Assembly: GCA_963794155.1 (NCBI GenBank)
Contig: CAWCCX010000012.1
Coordinates: 1-64,000 of the forward strand
DNA length: 64,000 nt
Origin: Roseiarcus sp963794155
Lineage (GTDB): Bacteria; Pseudomonadota; Alphaproteobacteria; Rhizobiales; Beijerinckiaceae
Direction: 5' to 3'
The notes under the pieces are model-generated. The model made no database searches. It saw only the letters and a program-made list of their open reading frames with translations, and had not been told where the DNA came from. Position 1 is the stretch's first letter. Each line of letters begins with the position of its first letter. The translations under genes and the position numbers were made by a program. Of this stretch, positions 16,730-25,568 are shown piece by piece.

Positions 16730-18034
16730 GGGCGGGAGCTCTTCCGGGTATCGACGCTTTCGGGTGCCTGCGTTCTCTGCGTGCTCGTTCGGCACTTGAT
16801 GGGGTAAGCTGGGTGCAGGGCGGCTAGGTTGAAAGCGCAGTCGGCTAGAAGTTAGCCGCTGCAACACAATCCGCGCCGTCGTCTGCTTCCTCCCTCGGGC
16901 GTCGCTCCTTGCGGGAGCTGGATGCGGCCTCCTGTCTAGGCTTGCGGCCTTAAACCGCCTAGGCCGGTGCGAACTCGGTTCCGTCGCGCAACATGGCATG
17001 CATGATGATCGCGAGACGACGCGCCAGAGCAATCCGCGCCTTGCGCATCGTCGATCGCCTGGCGATGGCGAAGGCCCAGTCCTTCAGTTTGAGCTGGCCC
17101 TTGTAGCGGGTCAGCATGACGTTGGCGGCTTCATACAGCAGGGTCCGCACCCGTCGGTCGCCGCATTTCGAGATGCCGCCGACGTAGTCGACTTCGCCCG
17201 ACTGATAGCGCCTCGGAACCAGGCCCAGATAGGCGCCGATCTCTCTGGATCGGCGGATGCGCGATGGATCGTCGATTGCGGCTACAAAGGCCAGAGCGGT
17301 CAGTTGGCCGACGCCGGGGATGGTCATTAGCCGACGGCAAGGCGCCGAGGCCCTCGTCATGCGTCTTATGTCGGCGTCGATCGCGGCGACCGCCGTCATC
17401 ACGGCAGTCCGAGCCGCAATCAAACCTCGCATGGCGGCGGAAAGACCCGCGATCCCTTCGCTTGCTTTGAGAGCCTCGTCGATGAAGGCGGCGGTGAGAG
17501 CCCGTGGGAGGCGGACTCCGAACACGATCGCCAAACCTCGGATCTGATTTTCCAAGGTTACTCGTTGGCCCACCAGCTTCTTGCGCGCGCTGATCAGCGA
17601 GCGGACGGCGTGGGCCGGCAGCGACTTCACATGCACCGGCTTGAAGAAGCCAGCGCGGGCCAAATGCGCCAGTCCCCGAGCGTCGTTGCGATCGGTCTTG
17701 TGGGTAGAAAGCGACTTGAGCGCCTGATAGGCCTGTCGGCTCTCGACGCAGACCACGGGAAATCCGAGCTCGCGCAACCCATGAAATAGGATCGGCGTCA
17801 TTCGACCTGTCTCGAATACGATACGACTACAGCTCGGCGCTTTCACCAACTCGTCGGCGATCGCTTCCGCGGTCGATACTGTCTTGCTCTCGCGAACCAC
17901 CACCCCTTCGCGGTCGAGAACGCAAACGTGATTCTCATCCATTGAGATATCGAGGCCAGCAAAATAGTCCATATTGGGTCTCCTCTTCCGAATCGTTGCC
18001 GATCCTATCGGCCTCAGCGGAAGAGCTCCCGCCC
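16730..18034 (-). mobile_element. IS110/IS1111-group insertion sequence A
   Basis: About 1305 bp bounded by GGGCGGGAGCTCTTCC (16730-16745) and its exact complement (18019-18034). It carries one minus-strand DEDD transposase (16959-17972). It lies head to head with its close relative B; the two are separated by 226 bases. Terminal inverted repeats and a long 3' non-coding tail fit the IS1111 subgroup. Confidence 0.85.
16959..17972 (-). CDS. IS110-family transposase (element A)
   Basis: 337 residues, full length. The N-terminal DEDD RuvC-like domain starts MDYFAGLDISMDENHVCV, with the acidic residue after GL, then FETGRM, and HKTDRNDARGLAHLA near residue 93. The C-terminal transposase_20 domain has the helix-hairpin-helix motif MTIPGVGQLTALAFVAAI and the serine-containing end region. 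It is a close relative of the protein at 18324-19337; most differences are conservative. IS110-group enzymes use a bridge RNA from the element's non-coding end for target choice. Confidence 0.93.
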   Translation of the reverse strand: MDYFAGLDISMDENHVCVLDREGVVVRESKTVSTAEAIADELVKAPSCSRIVFETGRMTPILFHGLRELGFPVVCVESRQAYQALKSLSTHKTDRNDARGLAHLARAGFFKPVHVKSLPAHAVRSLISARKKLVGQRVTLENQIRGLAIVFGVRLPRALTAAFIDEALKASEGIAGLSAAMRGLIAARTAVMTAVAAIDADIRRMTRASAPCRRLMTIPGVGQLTALAFVAAIDDPSRIRRSREIGAYLGLVPRRYQSGEVDYVGGISKCGDRRVRTLLYEAANVMLTRYKGQLKLKDWAFAIARRSTMRKARIALARRLAIIMHAMLRDGTEFAPA

Positions 18035-18276
18035 ATTACCCGATGTTGAAAAACTCGGATTTTCGCTTCGATCACAATTCAGAAGACCGCTGGCAGCCTC
18101 GATGGAAAATTCCTTGGGGGTTCGGCGGACGGGCCGCCTTTGCCGCGTGCGACCCTCCCATATGGCTTGACGTGGCGACTACCGGCTTAGATCCCGCTAT
18201 GGGCGCGAAAACGAGATTCTCGCGGTCACTCAATTTCCGAGTTTTTCAACATCGGGTAATGGGCGGGAGCTCTTCC
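18019..18276. repeat. 41-bp inverted repeat around a 176-base core, between two IS elements
   Basis: 18019-18059 and 18236-18276 are perfect inverted copies. The outer 16 bases are the IS ends; the inner 25 bases (ATTACCCGATGTTGAAAAAC then TCGGA) belong to the shared insertion context. The enclosed segment has no ORF of note. The inner arms resemble terminal repeats of another transposable element or MITE, into whose two ends the IS elements may have inserted symmetrically. Confidence 0.8.
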
Positions 18277-19558
18277 ACGGAGGTCGATAGGATCGGCCGT
18301 GATTTGGAAGAGGAGACCGTTCGATGGACTATTTTGCTGGCCTCGATATCTCAATGGATGAGACCCACGTCTGCGTCGTCGACCGCGATGGAGCTGTTGT
18401 CTACGAGGGCAAGTCGGCATCGATGGCTGAGGCGATCGCGGACGAGTTGGCGAAAGCGCCGAGCTGCCGTCGGATCGTCTTTGAGACCGGGCGCATGGCG
18501 CCGATCCTGTTCCACGGGTTGAGCCAACTTGGCCTCCCCGTGGTCTGCGTCGAGAGCCGGCAGGCCTACCAGGCGCTCAAGTCGCTTGCGACCCATAAGA
18601 CCGACCGCAACGATGCGCGAGGGCTGGCGCATCTGGCTCGCACCGGCTTCTTCAAGCCCGTGCACGTGAAGTCTTTGTCGGCCCACGCCGTCCGCTCGCT
18701 GATCATCGCGCGCAAGAAGCTGGTCGGGCAACGCGTGACCTTGGAAAATCAGATCCGGGGCCTGGCCGTTGTGTTCGGGGCTCGGCTTCCTCGCGCGCTC
18801 ACCGCCGCCTTCATCGATCAGGCTCTGAAGGTCAGCGAGGGGATCGCTGGCCTCTCTGCCGCCATGCGGGGTCTGATTGCGGCGCGAACCGCGGTTATGA
18901 CGGCGGTCGCGTCGATCGACGCCGACATGAGGCGCATGACGAGAGCCTCGGGCGCCTGTCGTCGGCTCATGACAATCCCAGGCGTCGGTCAACTGACCGC
19001 GCTCGCCTTTGTCGCCGCAATCGACGATCCGTCACGCATCCACCGATCGCGAGACGTCGGCGCCTATCTGGGCCTGGTCCCAAAACGCTATCAGTCCGGA
19101 GAAGTCGACTATGTCGGCGGCATCTCGAAATGCGGAGACCGGCGGGTGCGGACCCTGCTGTACGAAGCCGCCAACGTCATGCTGACCCGCTACAAGGGCC
19201 AGCTCAAGCTGAAGGACTGGGCCTTCGCAATCGCCAGGCGATCAACCATGCGCAAGGCCCGTATCGCTTTGGCGCGTCGTCTCGCAATCATCATGCACGC
19301 CATGCTGCGGGACGGAACAGAGTTCCTCGCGGCGTAGGCAAAGCAATCGCAGAGACAGGAGACCGCATCCAGCTCCCGCAAGGAGCGACGACCCAGGGAG
19401 GGAGCAGACGACGGCGCCGATTCTGTCGCACGCGGCCAACCAGCCGACTGCGTTTTCAACCTCGCCGCCCTGTACCCAGCTTACCCCATCAAGCGCCTGC
19501 GAGCGCGCAGAGAACACAGGCATCCCAAGGCGTCGAAAACCGAGAAGAGCTCCCCCCC
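18261..19558 (+). mobile_element. IS110/IS1111-group insertion sequence B
   Basis: About 1298 bp from GGGCGGGAGCTCTTCC (18261-18276) to GAAGAGCTCCCCCCC (about 19544-19558). It is a close relative of element A in opposite orientation. The right end has diverged slightly and lies about five bases from element C. Confidence 0.8.
18324..19337 (+). CDS. IS110-family transposase (element B)
   Basis: 337 residues, full length. It begins MDYFAGLDISMDETHVCV and carries the same motifs as element A's enzyme (HKTDRNDARGLAHLA, IPGVGQLTALAFV, YVGGISKCGDRRVRTL). GGAAGAGGAG precedes the ATG as ribosome site. It looks intact, so A and B could each be mobile. Confidence 0.93.
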   Translation: MDYFAGLDISMDETHVCVVDRDGAVVYEGKSASMAEAIADELAKAPSCRRIVFETGRMAPILFHGLSQLGLPVVCVESRQAYQALKSLATHKTDRNDARGLAHLARTGFFKPVHVKSLSAHAVRSLIIARKKLVGQRVTLENQIRGLAVVFGARLPRALTAAFIDQALKVSEGIAGLSAAMRGLIAARTAVMTAVASIDADMRRMTRASGACRRLMTIPGVGQLTALAFVAAIDDPSRIHRSRDVGAYLGLVPKRYQSGEVDYVGGISKCGDRRVRTLLYEAANVMLTRYKGQLKLKDWAFAIARRSTMRKARIALARRLAIIMHAMLRDGTEFLAA

Positions 19559-19563
19559 TTGAT

Positions 19564-20945
19564 GATGTGGACGGCCCCGCCTAGGGGGCATCTAAGTGCC
19601 GAAAGGTGGTCGCTGGTGCGCCACCAAGAGGGAGGCCGTCCATGCGGAAATATATCCGAATTGGCGTCGACATCGCCAAGAATTCCTTTCAGGTCCACGC
19701 GCTGGAGAGCGAAGATTGTTCCGCCACGAAACATAAACTGAGCCGTTCGGGGATCGTCAAATTCCTCGCCGAGGTCGAGCCGTGCGCGATCGGCATAGAG
19801 GCTTGCGGCTCGGCGCATTATTGGGCGCGGCGGTTTCGCGCGATGGGCCACGAGGTGAAACTCACGCCGCCGATTTACGTGAAACCCTATGTCAAGCGCG
19901 GAAAGAACGACGCGGCGGATGCGGCGGCGATCTGCGAGGCGATGTCTCGGCCAAACATGCGTTTCGTCGCCGTCAAGAGCGAGGACCAACAGGCCACGCT
20001 GATGGCGCACAAGACCCGCGAACTGCTGATCAAGCAGCGCACGATGAGCGTGAACGCCTTGCGCGGTCATCTGGCGGAGTTCGGTGTCATCGCCGCCAAA
20101 GGGATCGGCCACGTCGAGGAACTCGTCGAGAGAGCCGCCACCGCCGACCTTCCGGCGATGGTCCAGGCGACGCTGGGGGTTCTGCTTGCGCAATTGCGGT
20201 CTCTCGACGCGGCGATCGACGAGCTCGAGCGCGCGATCGTCGCCGACCATCGACGCGATCCGGTCAGCCGGCTGGCGGCGAGCGTCCCCGGCGTCGGCGC
20301 GCTCGCCGCTTCGGCGATTCTGGCCAGCGCGCCAGATCCGCACGCCTTCAAATCCGGCCGCGATTTCGCCGCCTGGCTTGGCGCGACGCCCAAGCAGAAC
20401 TCGACCGGCGGCAAGGAGAAATTCGGGTCGATAACCAAACAGGGCAATCGCTATATCCGACGGCTACTGGTGTTGGGCGCCATCTCGATCTTGCGGGCGG
20501 CGCCAAAGCGCAAGGGCGCGTTGTGCGACTGGTTGGCTGCGCTCAGAGCGCGCAAACCGGCCAAGGTCGTGGCCGTGGCGTTGGCCAACAAGCTTGCCCG
20601 GATCGTCTGGGCGATCATCACCACCGGCGAGGCGTTCCGCAGCTCCATCTACGCTAAGGCCTGATCCAAAGCCGGGGCGACGCATTCGAAAAGAAGAACG
20701 CAGGCTCAAGAGTTTGGCGAGCGCGAAGACGACGTGATGAACGACACGGCGAGACGATCGAAGACCATCGGACACTCCGCAATGGGTCAGGAGCCCAAAG
20801 CTCGCCCCCTTGATTGGGAGCCCGGGGTCGTCGGACTTCATCAGGGCCAGCGGACCCAGTCCGCGCCAACAGGCCGGACATATGACCGAAGGCCGCCAGC
20901 CGTTCACCGCTGAAATAAAAACGCTTGCCAAGGGGCCGTCCACAT
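19564..20945 (+). mobile_element. IS110/IS1111-group insertion sequence C
   Basis: About 1382 bp with inverted ends ATGTGGACGGCCCC (19564-19577) and GGGGCCGTCCACAT (20932-20945). It is unrelated in sequence to A and B except at family level. About 280 bases of non-coding tail follow the transposase, as usual for bridge-RNA elements. Confidence 0.8.
19642..20664 (+). CDS. IS110-family transposase, IS1111 type (element C)
   Basis: 340 residues from ATG 19642, chosen because GGGAGG lies just upstream and the family start (MRKYIRIGVDIAKNSFQVH) begins here. DEDD residues sit in GVDIAKN, GIEACGSAHYWAR and KNDAADAAAICEA. The transposase_20 part has VPGVGALAASAIL and TGGKEKFGSITKQGNRYIR. Full length and apparently intact. 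Confidence 0.93.
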   Translation: MRKYIRIGVDIAKNSFQVHALESEDCSATKHKLSRSGIVKFLAEVEPCAIGIEACGSAHYWARRFRAMGHEVKLTPPIYVKPYVKRGKNDAADAAAICEAMSRPNMRFVAVKSEDQQATLMAHKTRELLIKQRTMSVNALRGHLAEFGVIAAKGIGHVEELVERAATADLPAMVQATLGVLLAQLRSLDAAIDELERAIVADHRRDPVSRLAASVPGVGALAASAILASAPDPHAFKSGRDFAAWLGATPKQNSTGGKEKFGSITKQGNRYIRRLLVLGAISILRAAPKRKGALCDWLAALRARKPAKVVAVALANKLARIVWAIITTGEAFRSSIYAKA

Positions 20946-21260
20946 ATGACCCATTAGAGAACACTATCGACGTGAAGCGGACGTAGTGGACCGGGGTCTT
21001 GGACGCCTCAGTTGGGCGGAAAGCACCCGCACAGTCAGTGCCTCGGGAAGGACCGGAGTTGCCGCCATTCCGCCGCGAGCGACGAGTAGGCGTCACCAGC
21101 GTTTGACAGGACCCCTATTCGCGAGTCTTGGGCTACTTGAAGATTTGGCCAATTGACAAAACAGCAAAAATACGTTAAGGAAAAGTGGACAGCGTAGCAT
21201 TCCCCTGGGGCGATCTTTCGAAGGCGGCGTGATCCACTGGGTCGCCTTGGGAGGCGGCGG
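20665..21260. other. IS tail and unassigned intergenic DNA
   Basis: Up to 20945 this is the 3' non-coding tail of element C. Next, 20953-20964 (ATTAGAGAACAC) is an inverted match to 16711-16722, on the other side of the IS cluster. The remainder up to the PEP-CTERM gene shows an AT-rich patch near 21150-21180, possibly promoter sequence, and nothing else I recognise. Confidence 0.5.
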
Positions 21261-22220
21261 ATGCACATCCTTTCCCTATTTCGCAATCACTCCGGGCGGA
21301 TCGTCGCCTGGCTTACGATCCTTGCGATCGCTCTTCTGGCGGGGTGGGCGGCGCCCGCTGAAGCCCGCAGGATCAACGCAACCATTGTCGATATCGGCCC
21401 CATACCCTATTCCCCTACCCCGGAGAACGTAACCTCCGAGGTGGCGCGCCTCGTGATCACCGGAACCTACAACGGAATGTCATTGGAGACGGCGAATTCG
21501 TTTCTGACCATCAACCGGCCGGGGGGGCAGGAAATCATCGTACCGGTCGGCGCGTCGGTGTCGTCACAGCCCGCAATGGGAATGACCCAGGCAAAACCCG
21601 GCTTCATTTCCTTTGGCACGGCAGGTACGGCGCTGCTCATGCCTGGAGACATGCTGACGTTCAATTTGCTGTTTACGGGCAATGTTACTGTCAGGACGAA
21701 CGGCGGTCTGTATCTCGACATTAACCCAGCGAATAATAACCCGTCCACCAACGGCGCCTTGAGAACCCCGGGCGCGAGCGGCATATTCGACACCTCCTAC
21801 ACGATCTACAACGATCTCGACACAAGCTTGTTTTCAGACACCACGTTTACAGTCGAAAATCTGGCCTTCATGGGCGATATCACCACCAGCCAACTGGCCG
21901 CTCTCAGCCTTGTCAGCATTGCGGCGGGCGATCTACCGAGCGGCGCGGTGCTGGGTTCGCCCTCGACGTTCACGCTCACTTCGGGCGAGCTGCAAAGCTT
22001 CAACAACCCCTTCCCGGATCCGGCGCCCTATTTGTGGGACGTCGCGCTCGGCCAGATCTATGATCCCGCCGCGGGCTATACCTATGCCTTCATCGACGCC
22101 TATCAGGGGGCACCCGTTCCGGAGCCTGCGACATTCATGCTTTTCGGCTCAGGCGTCGCCGCGCTCGGATTGGCGGGGCTGTTGCGGGATCGCGGACGTC
22201 GAGCGACGACCGCCGGTTGA
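21261..22220 (+). CDS. PEP-CTERM protein, canonical VPEPAT type
   Basis: 319 residues. After a hydrophobic signal segment (residues about 13-33, ending AEA), a long beta-rich body contains many Thr/Asn/Ser residues and no catalytic motif. The tail VPEPATFMLFGSGVAALGL plus LRDRGRR is the classic PEP-CTERM form, unlike the PEPSTW tails elsewhere in the window. GGGAGG precedes the ATG. It is likely exported and sorted by an exosortase. The different tail could mean a different cognate exosortase or independent acquisition. Confidence 0.85.
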   Translation: MHILSLFRNHSGRIVAWLTILAIALLAGWAAPAEARRINATIVDIGPIPYSPTPENVTSEVARLVITGTYNGMSLETANSFLTINRPGGQEIIVPVGASVSSQPAMGMTQAKPGFISFGTAGTALLMPGDMLTFNLLFTGNVTVRTNGGLYLDINPANNNPSTNGALRTPGASGIFDTSYTIYNDLDTSLFSDTTFTVENLAFMGDITTSQLAALSLVSIAAGDLPSGAVLGSPSTFTLTSGELQSFNNPFPDPAPYLWDVALGQIYDPAAGYTYAFIDAYQGAPVPEPATFMLFGSGVAALGLAGLLRDRGRRATTAG

Positions 22221-22430
22221 CAAGCCTTTCTCAGGCATGACGCGTTCTGACGGAATCGCCTTGAGCGGCGCGAGAAGTCCTCGGGGCCGAACGCGCGCAA
22301 GGCGTCGAGCCGGCCGCGCGGCTGCGTCTTGGGTCAGGCGCTGTTGCGCCCGAGGACGAGCGCCGGTTCGACAATATGGTGCGGAGCGACAGACACTCGC
22401 ACAGCGCTCTCGGCAGGTAGGCTCCGCGTC

Positions 22431-22955
22431 CTAAACGCTGAGCGCAGCCCTCTTTTTGGAGGCTCGATACCCGGCAAAGCCCAGTCCAGCGAAGCCGAGC
22501 AGCATCATTGCCCAGGTCGACGGCTCGGGGATGAGGGCGTAGGTTGCCGCTCCGGTTGAAATAACCGTACTACCGGTAGGACCTTGAAGTACTGCGTCCC
22601 AATGCAGGGGCCAAAGATTGAGGCTGCTCCCCCCAGCAAACGTCAATTCAAAGTATCCGGTGACGATCTGACCACCCGCAACGTCAAAGCTGTTTAACGT
22701 TACGCTTGCACCGGTGAATACATCTAACGGGGCGGTGGGTAGGCCCAAGCCGGACGGATAGCCATAGAGAATTACATCCGTCGCGGCGACATTGGTCCCG
22801 TTGACCGGCAGGCCGAAGATCTGGCCAGTGACCGTTCCTTCTACAGTCCCGGTGGCGTTGGTGAACGAAAATGTGAAGACAAGGGCATCCGATGCCGTCG
22901 GAACCATCAGGCCGATCAGACCCGCGACTAAAATGGTTAATATTTGTTTCTTCAT
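22431..22955 (-). CDS. PEPxxWA-CTERM protein
   Basis: 174 residues from ATG 22955 (MKKQILTILVAGLIGL), chosen for its signal peptide and the AGAAGGGGAAG ribosome site; the frame is open further upstream but without such features. The beta-rich body (FTFSFTNATGTVEGTVTG) resembles short PEP-CTERM proteins of the choice-of-anchor type. The tail has PEPSTWAMMLLG and the basic end YRASKKRA. Convergent with the VPEPAT-type gene. Confidence 0.85.
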   Translation of the reverse strand: MKKQILTILVAGLIGLMVPTASDALVFTFSFTNATGTVEGTVTGQIFGLPVNGTNVAATDVILYGYPSGLGLPTAPLDVFTGASVTLNSFDVAGGQIVTGYFELTFAGGSSLNLWPLHWDAVLQGPTGSTVISTGAATYALIPEPSTWAMMLLGFAGLGFAGYRASKKRAALSV

Positions 22956-23519
22956 AGCTCTTCCCCTTCTAACTGATCCGGAACTATTGAGACTTGAAGC
23001 TGCGCCAAGCCAAGATTGACCGCCGTCGCGCCAGAAAGCCGCATTGCCCCGCTTAGCTCGCTTGCGGCGGCCGATGCCTATCATTTGTGGGCAAGAGGAA
23101 AATTGCGCCGCCCGGAATCGTGATCGATGTTGTCCGCGCGGGAGGCACGGTAGCGGCCAGCGTTACTGAGGAAAGTGTGACAAAGGGAGCGGCGGCTTTA
23201 GGCGACCGCCGCGACGGAAGGAACGAGGCACACATAATTGCCCCCTCTCCGAAATTCGTCAGATGACCCACCTTCTCACGTGTTAGGCTCCTCGATATCC
23301 CAGACTTTGACAAGACTAAAATGTCGTCGAGACCCAGCTGTGACTTGTAGATCTATTCCCGGGAGCCGCTCCGCAGGCGGGCCGAGTTTTCTTACATCAA
23401 GCCTTCAGCCAAAGACCGCTTTCTCGCGCTTACCGCCGGCTCATAGGGCCAATCTCAAAGGGCAGCTCAGGGTCGGTTTGACACGTTCGGCGCGCCATTC
23501 GGCAATGACTGCTGTTTGC
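22956..23519. other. 564-base intergenic region
   Basis: No gene supported. It ends in the 5' exon side of the group II intron (GGCAATGACTGCTGTTTGC). No repeat or structured element is recognised in the rest. Confidence 0.5.
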
Positions 23520-24017
23520 GTGCGCCGTGAGAAGGCGGCGCTTTCCAGTGGGTGCAAGTCCCACCCGGCGAACGCTCCAGCCGGAAGCAACCGGAGCAGT
23601 CATGGAGGTGACGAAATGGCTGAAGCCTTCGGTGTAGCTGGTCACATATAGGTGACCGCGCGAGTGTGCGGGCCGCAACGCGAGTGAACGCTGAGCAAGC
23701 CTCACATGAGCAGGTGGCAGTCAAGCGGTTTGTTTCCGGGTGATAAGTCTCCAGCGGTTTGTCCGGTATCCGAGGTTCTGAGCCCTCTAAGCGTGACGCG
23801 GCTCGTTTCCGAGCACGATCAACCTCACATACGGTCGCCGTTCGCGACGGCTGCACCAACATCCCGCTTGCGGCGGGTAGGGCTCAGGAAGACGAGAACC
23901 TTTCTCGAAAACGGCGTTTCAGGCCACGGCTTGCTTCGGTTCGTCCACCTGGATCCGTCAGGACTGATCACGTCCTGAGGATTACGGGATTGGATGCGTG
24001 GAAGACGGGGGCTATCG

Positions 24018-25181
24018 TCAGGCGGGCCTAATCATGGCGCCTTCGATCACGACCCCAGCGCTCAGATATTTCCAGAGTGCGACCAGCAGCTTTCGCGCCA
24101 GCGCCACGATCGTCGTCTTGCGCCGACGACCGCCGTTACGTTCGTTTCGGTCCTGGAACCAGAGGGTGAGTGCGGAGCGCGGCTGATAGCGTATCCAAAG
24201 CCAGGCGAGCTGAATCATCGTTGTCCGTAGTCGCGGGTTGCCCGATTGCGAGATGCCCTGCTCGCGATTGACCGACCCGCTTTGCCAAGGCGTCGGGGCA
24301 AGGCCGGCATAAGCGGCGACCTGTCGGCGGTTATCGAAGTGCCTGGAGAGTCCCTCAGACCAGAGGACCGAAGCGAATTCCGGCCCAATCCCATGGACAC
24401 CCAGCAACATCGGCGGCGGGGCCAACCCTTTGGTTTGTTGTGCGTTGAGCAGCGCGTCCCGCTCGGACTCCACAGCTTTGATCTGCTCGAGAAGCAATTC
24501 GAGCCGATCGAGTTCTCGACAAACCTGGGCTTTGAGATGTTCGGGCAAGCGACGGCCGTCGCCAGTCTGGAGCGCATCCAGCCGCGCCCGTCGATCGCGA
24601 CGCAACGGCTCATACTCGGATGCGCCCTGAGAGAAGAGCAATCCTTTGATCCGGTTGACGTGCTGAACCCGTTCCATGATCAGCACCTTGCGCTCACGGC
24701 AAATCCGGCGGCGGTCTTCATCTTCAGGCGTCGGCGCCCGAACCATTGAACAGACCCGCGGTTCGCCGCGCTTGTGGGCGAGCAGCGCGCGAAGCAAAGC
24801 CTCGCCATCGATCCTGTCGGTCTTGGCCCGACGCCGCCGGCGCGAAGTCGCAATTGAGGCTGCATCGACAACGTGGCTCTCAATTCCCTCACTCAGCAAG
24901 ACACGGTGAATCCAGAAACCGTCCAACCCCGCTTCTTGAATGACGATGATCGGGAAGGATTTTCCGGTCCGCGCGTACGCTTTCCTCCTGAGCTCCAAAA
25001 TGCGGGCCAACAGCGCAGCGATATCCCCGGCGGACACGCTGTGCTTTGACATCTTCTCTCCGCGGCCTGGCGACAATGACGTAACCAGCCAGGTCGATCG
25101 GCTCAGTTCCAATGAGATGAATATTGCGCAAAGATCGGCCCGGATCGTGGTCGGTGCTAATTGATCAGCTACGTTTTGCAT
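24018..25181 (-). CDS. IS110-family transposase (element D), inside the group II intron
   Basis: 387 residues. The N-terminal RuvC-like domain includes LCAIFISLELSRSTWLVTS, IIVIQEAGLDGFWIHR and RRAKTDRIDGEALLRALLA. The C-terminal transposase_20 part has LGVHGIGPEFASVLWSEGL and SVNREQGISQSGNPRLR. It is a distinct subgroup from elements A-C, with a longer N-terminus and a Glu where DEDD relatives usually have the first Asp. The gene appears intact. Insertion borders were not identified. Confidence 0.9.
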   Translation of the reverse strand: MQNVADQLAPTTIRADLCAIFISLELSRSTWLVTSLSPGRGEKMSKHSVSAGDIAALLARILELRRKAYARTGKSFPIIVIQEAGLDGFWIHRVLLSEGIESHVVDAASIATSRRRRRAKTDRIDGEALLRALLAHKRGEPRVCSMVRAPTPEDEDRRRICRERKVLIMERVQHVNRIKGLLFSQGASEYEPLRRDRRARLDALQTGDGRRLPEHLKAQVCRELDRLELLLEQIKAVESERDALLNAQQTKGLAPPPMLLGVHGIGPEFASVLWSEGLSRHFDNRRQVAAYAGLAPTPWQSGSVNREQGISQSGNPRLRTTMIQLAWLWIRYQPRSALTLWFQDRNERNGGRRRKTTIVALARKLLVALWKYLSAGVVIEGAMIRPA

Positions 25182-25568
25182 GGTCGCCTCCAGAGTGGGT
25201 GGTAAGCGACCTCATGCTCCCGAATTGCAGGTCGCTACCATCGCCTCATGGGATCTCGAAAAGGACGATGTGCAGGCCGACCCGACTGACAATTTCGGGG
25301 AAGGCTGATACGGCTGGGTGAGATGAGCGAAGACGACGCCCAGTCGCTGCACCGGGGTACTGGCGGCAGCACGCACACAAGGAAAGCGCGCGCAACACGG
25401 GAAGCCCATGGGCGTGGTCGGGGATGACCAACCGGACGCCCGCGAGGGACAGGCCGGGCGCTCATGGGTGGCGGAGAGGTTCGTAGTACCGAAGAAGCCG
25501 GGTAACGCCGGGGGAGGGAAGGGGCCTCAGTTCAAGACAGACGCAAGACGTGGTGAAGGACCTGGAGA

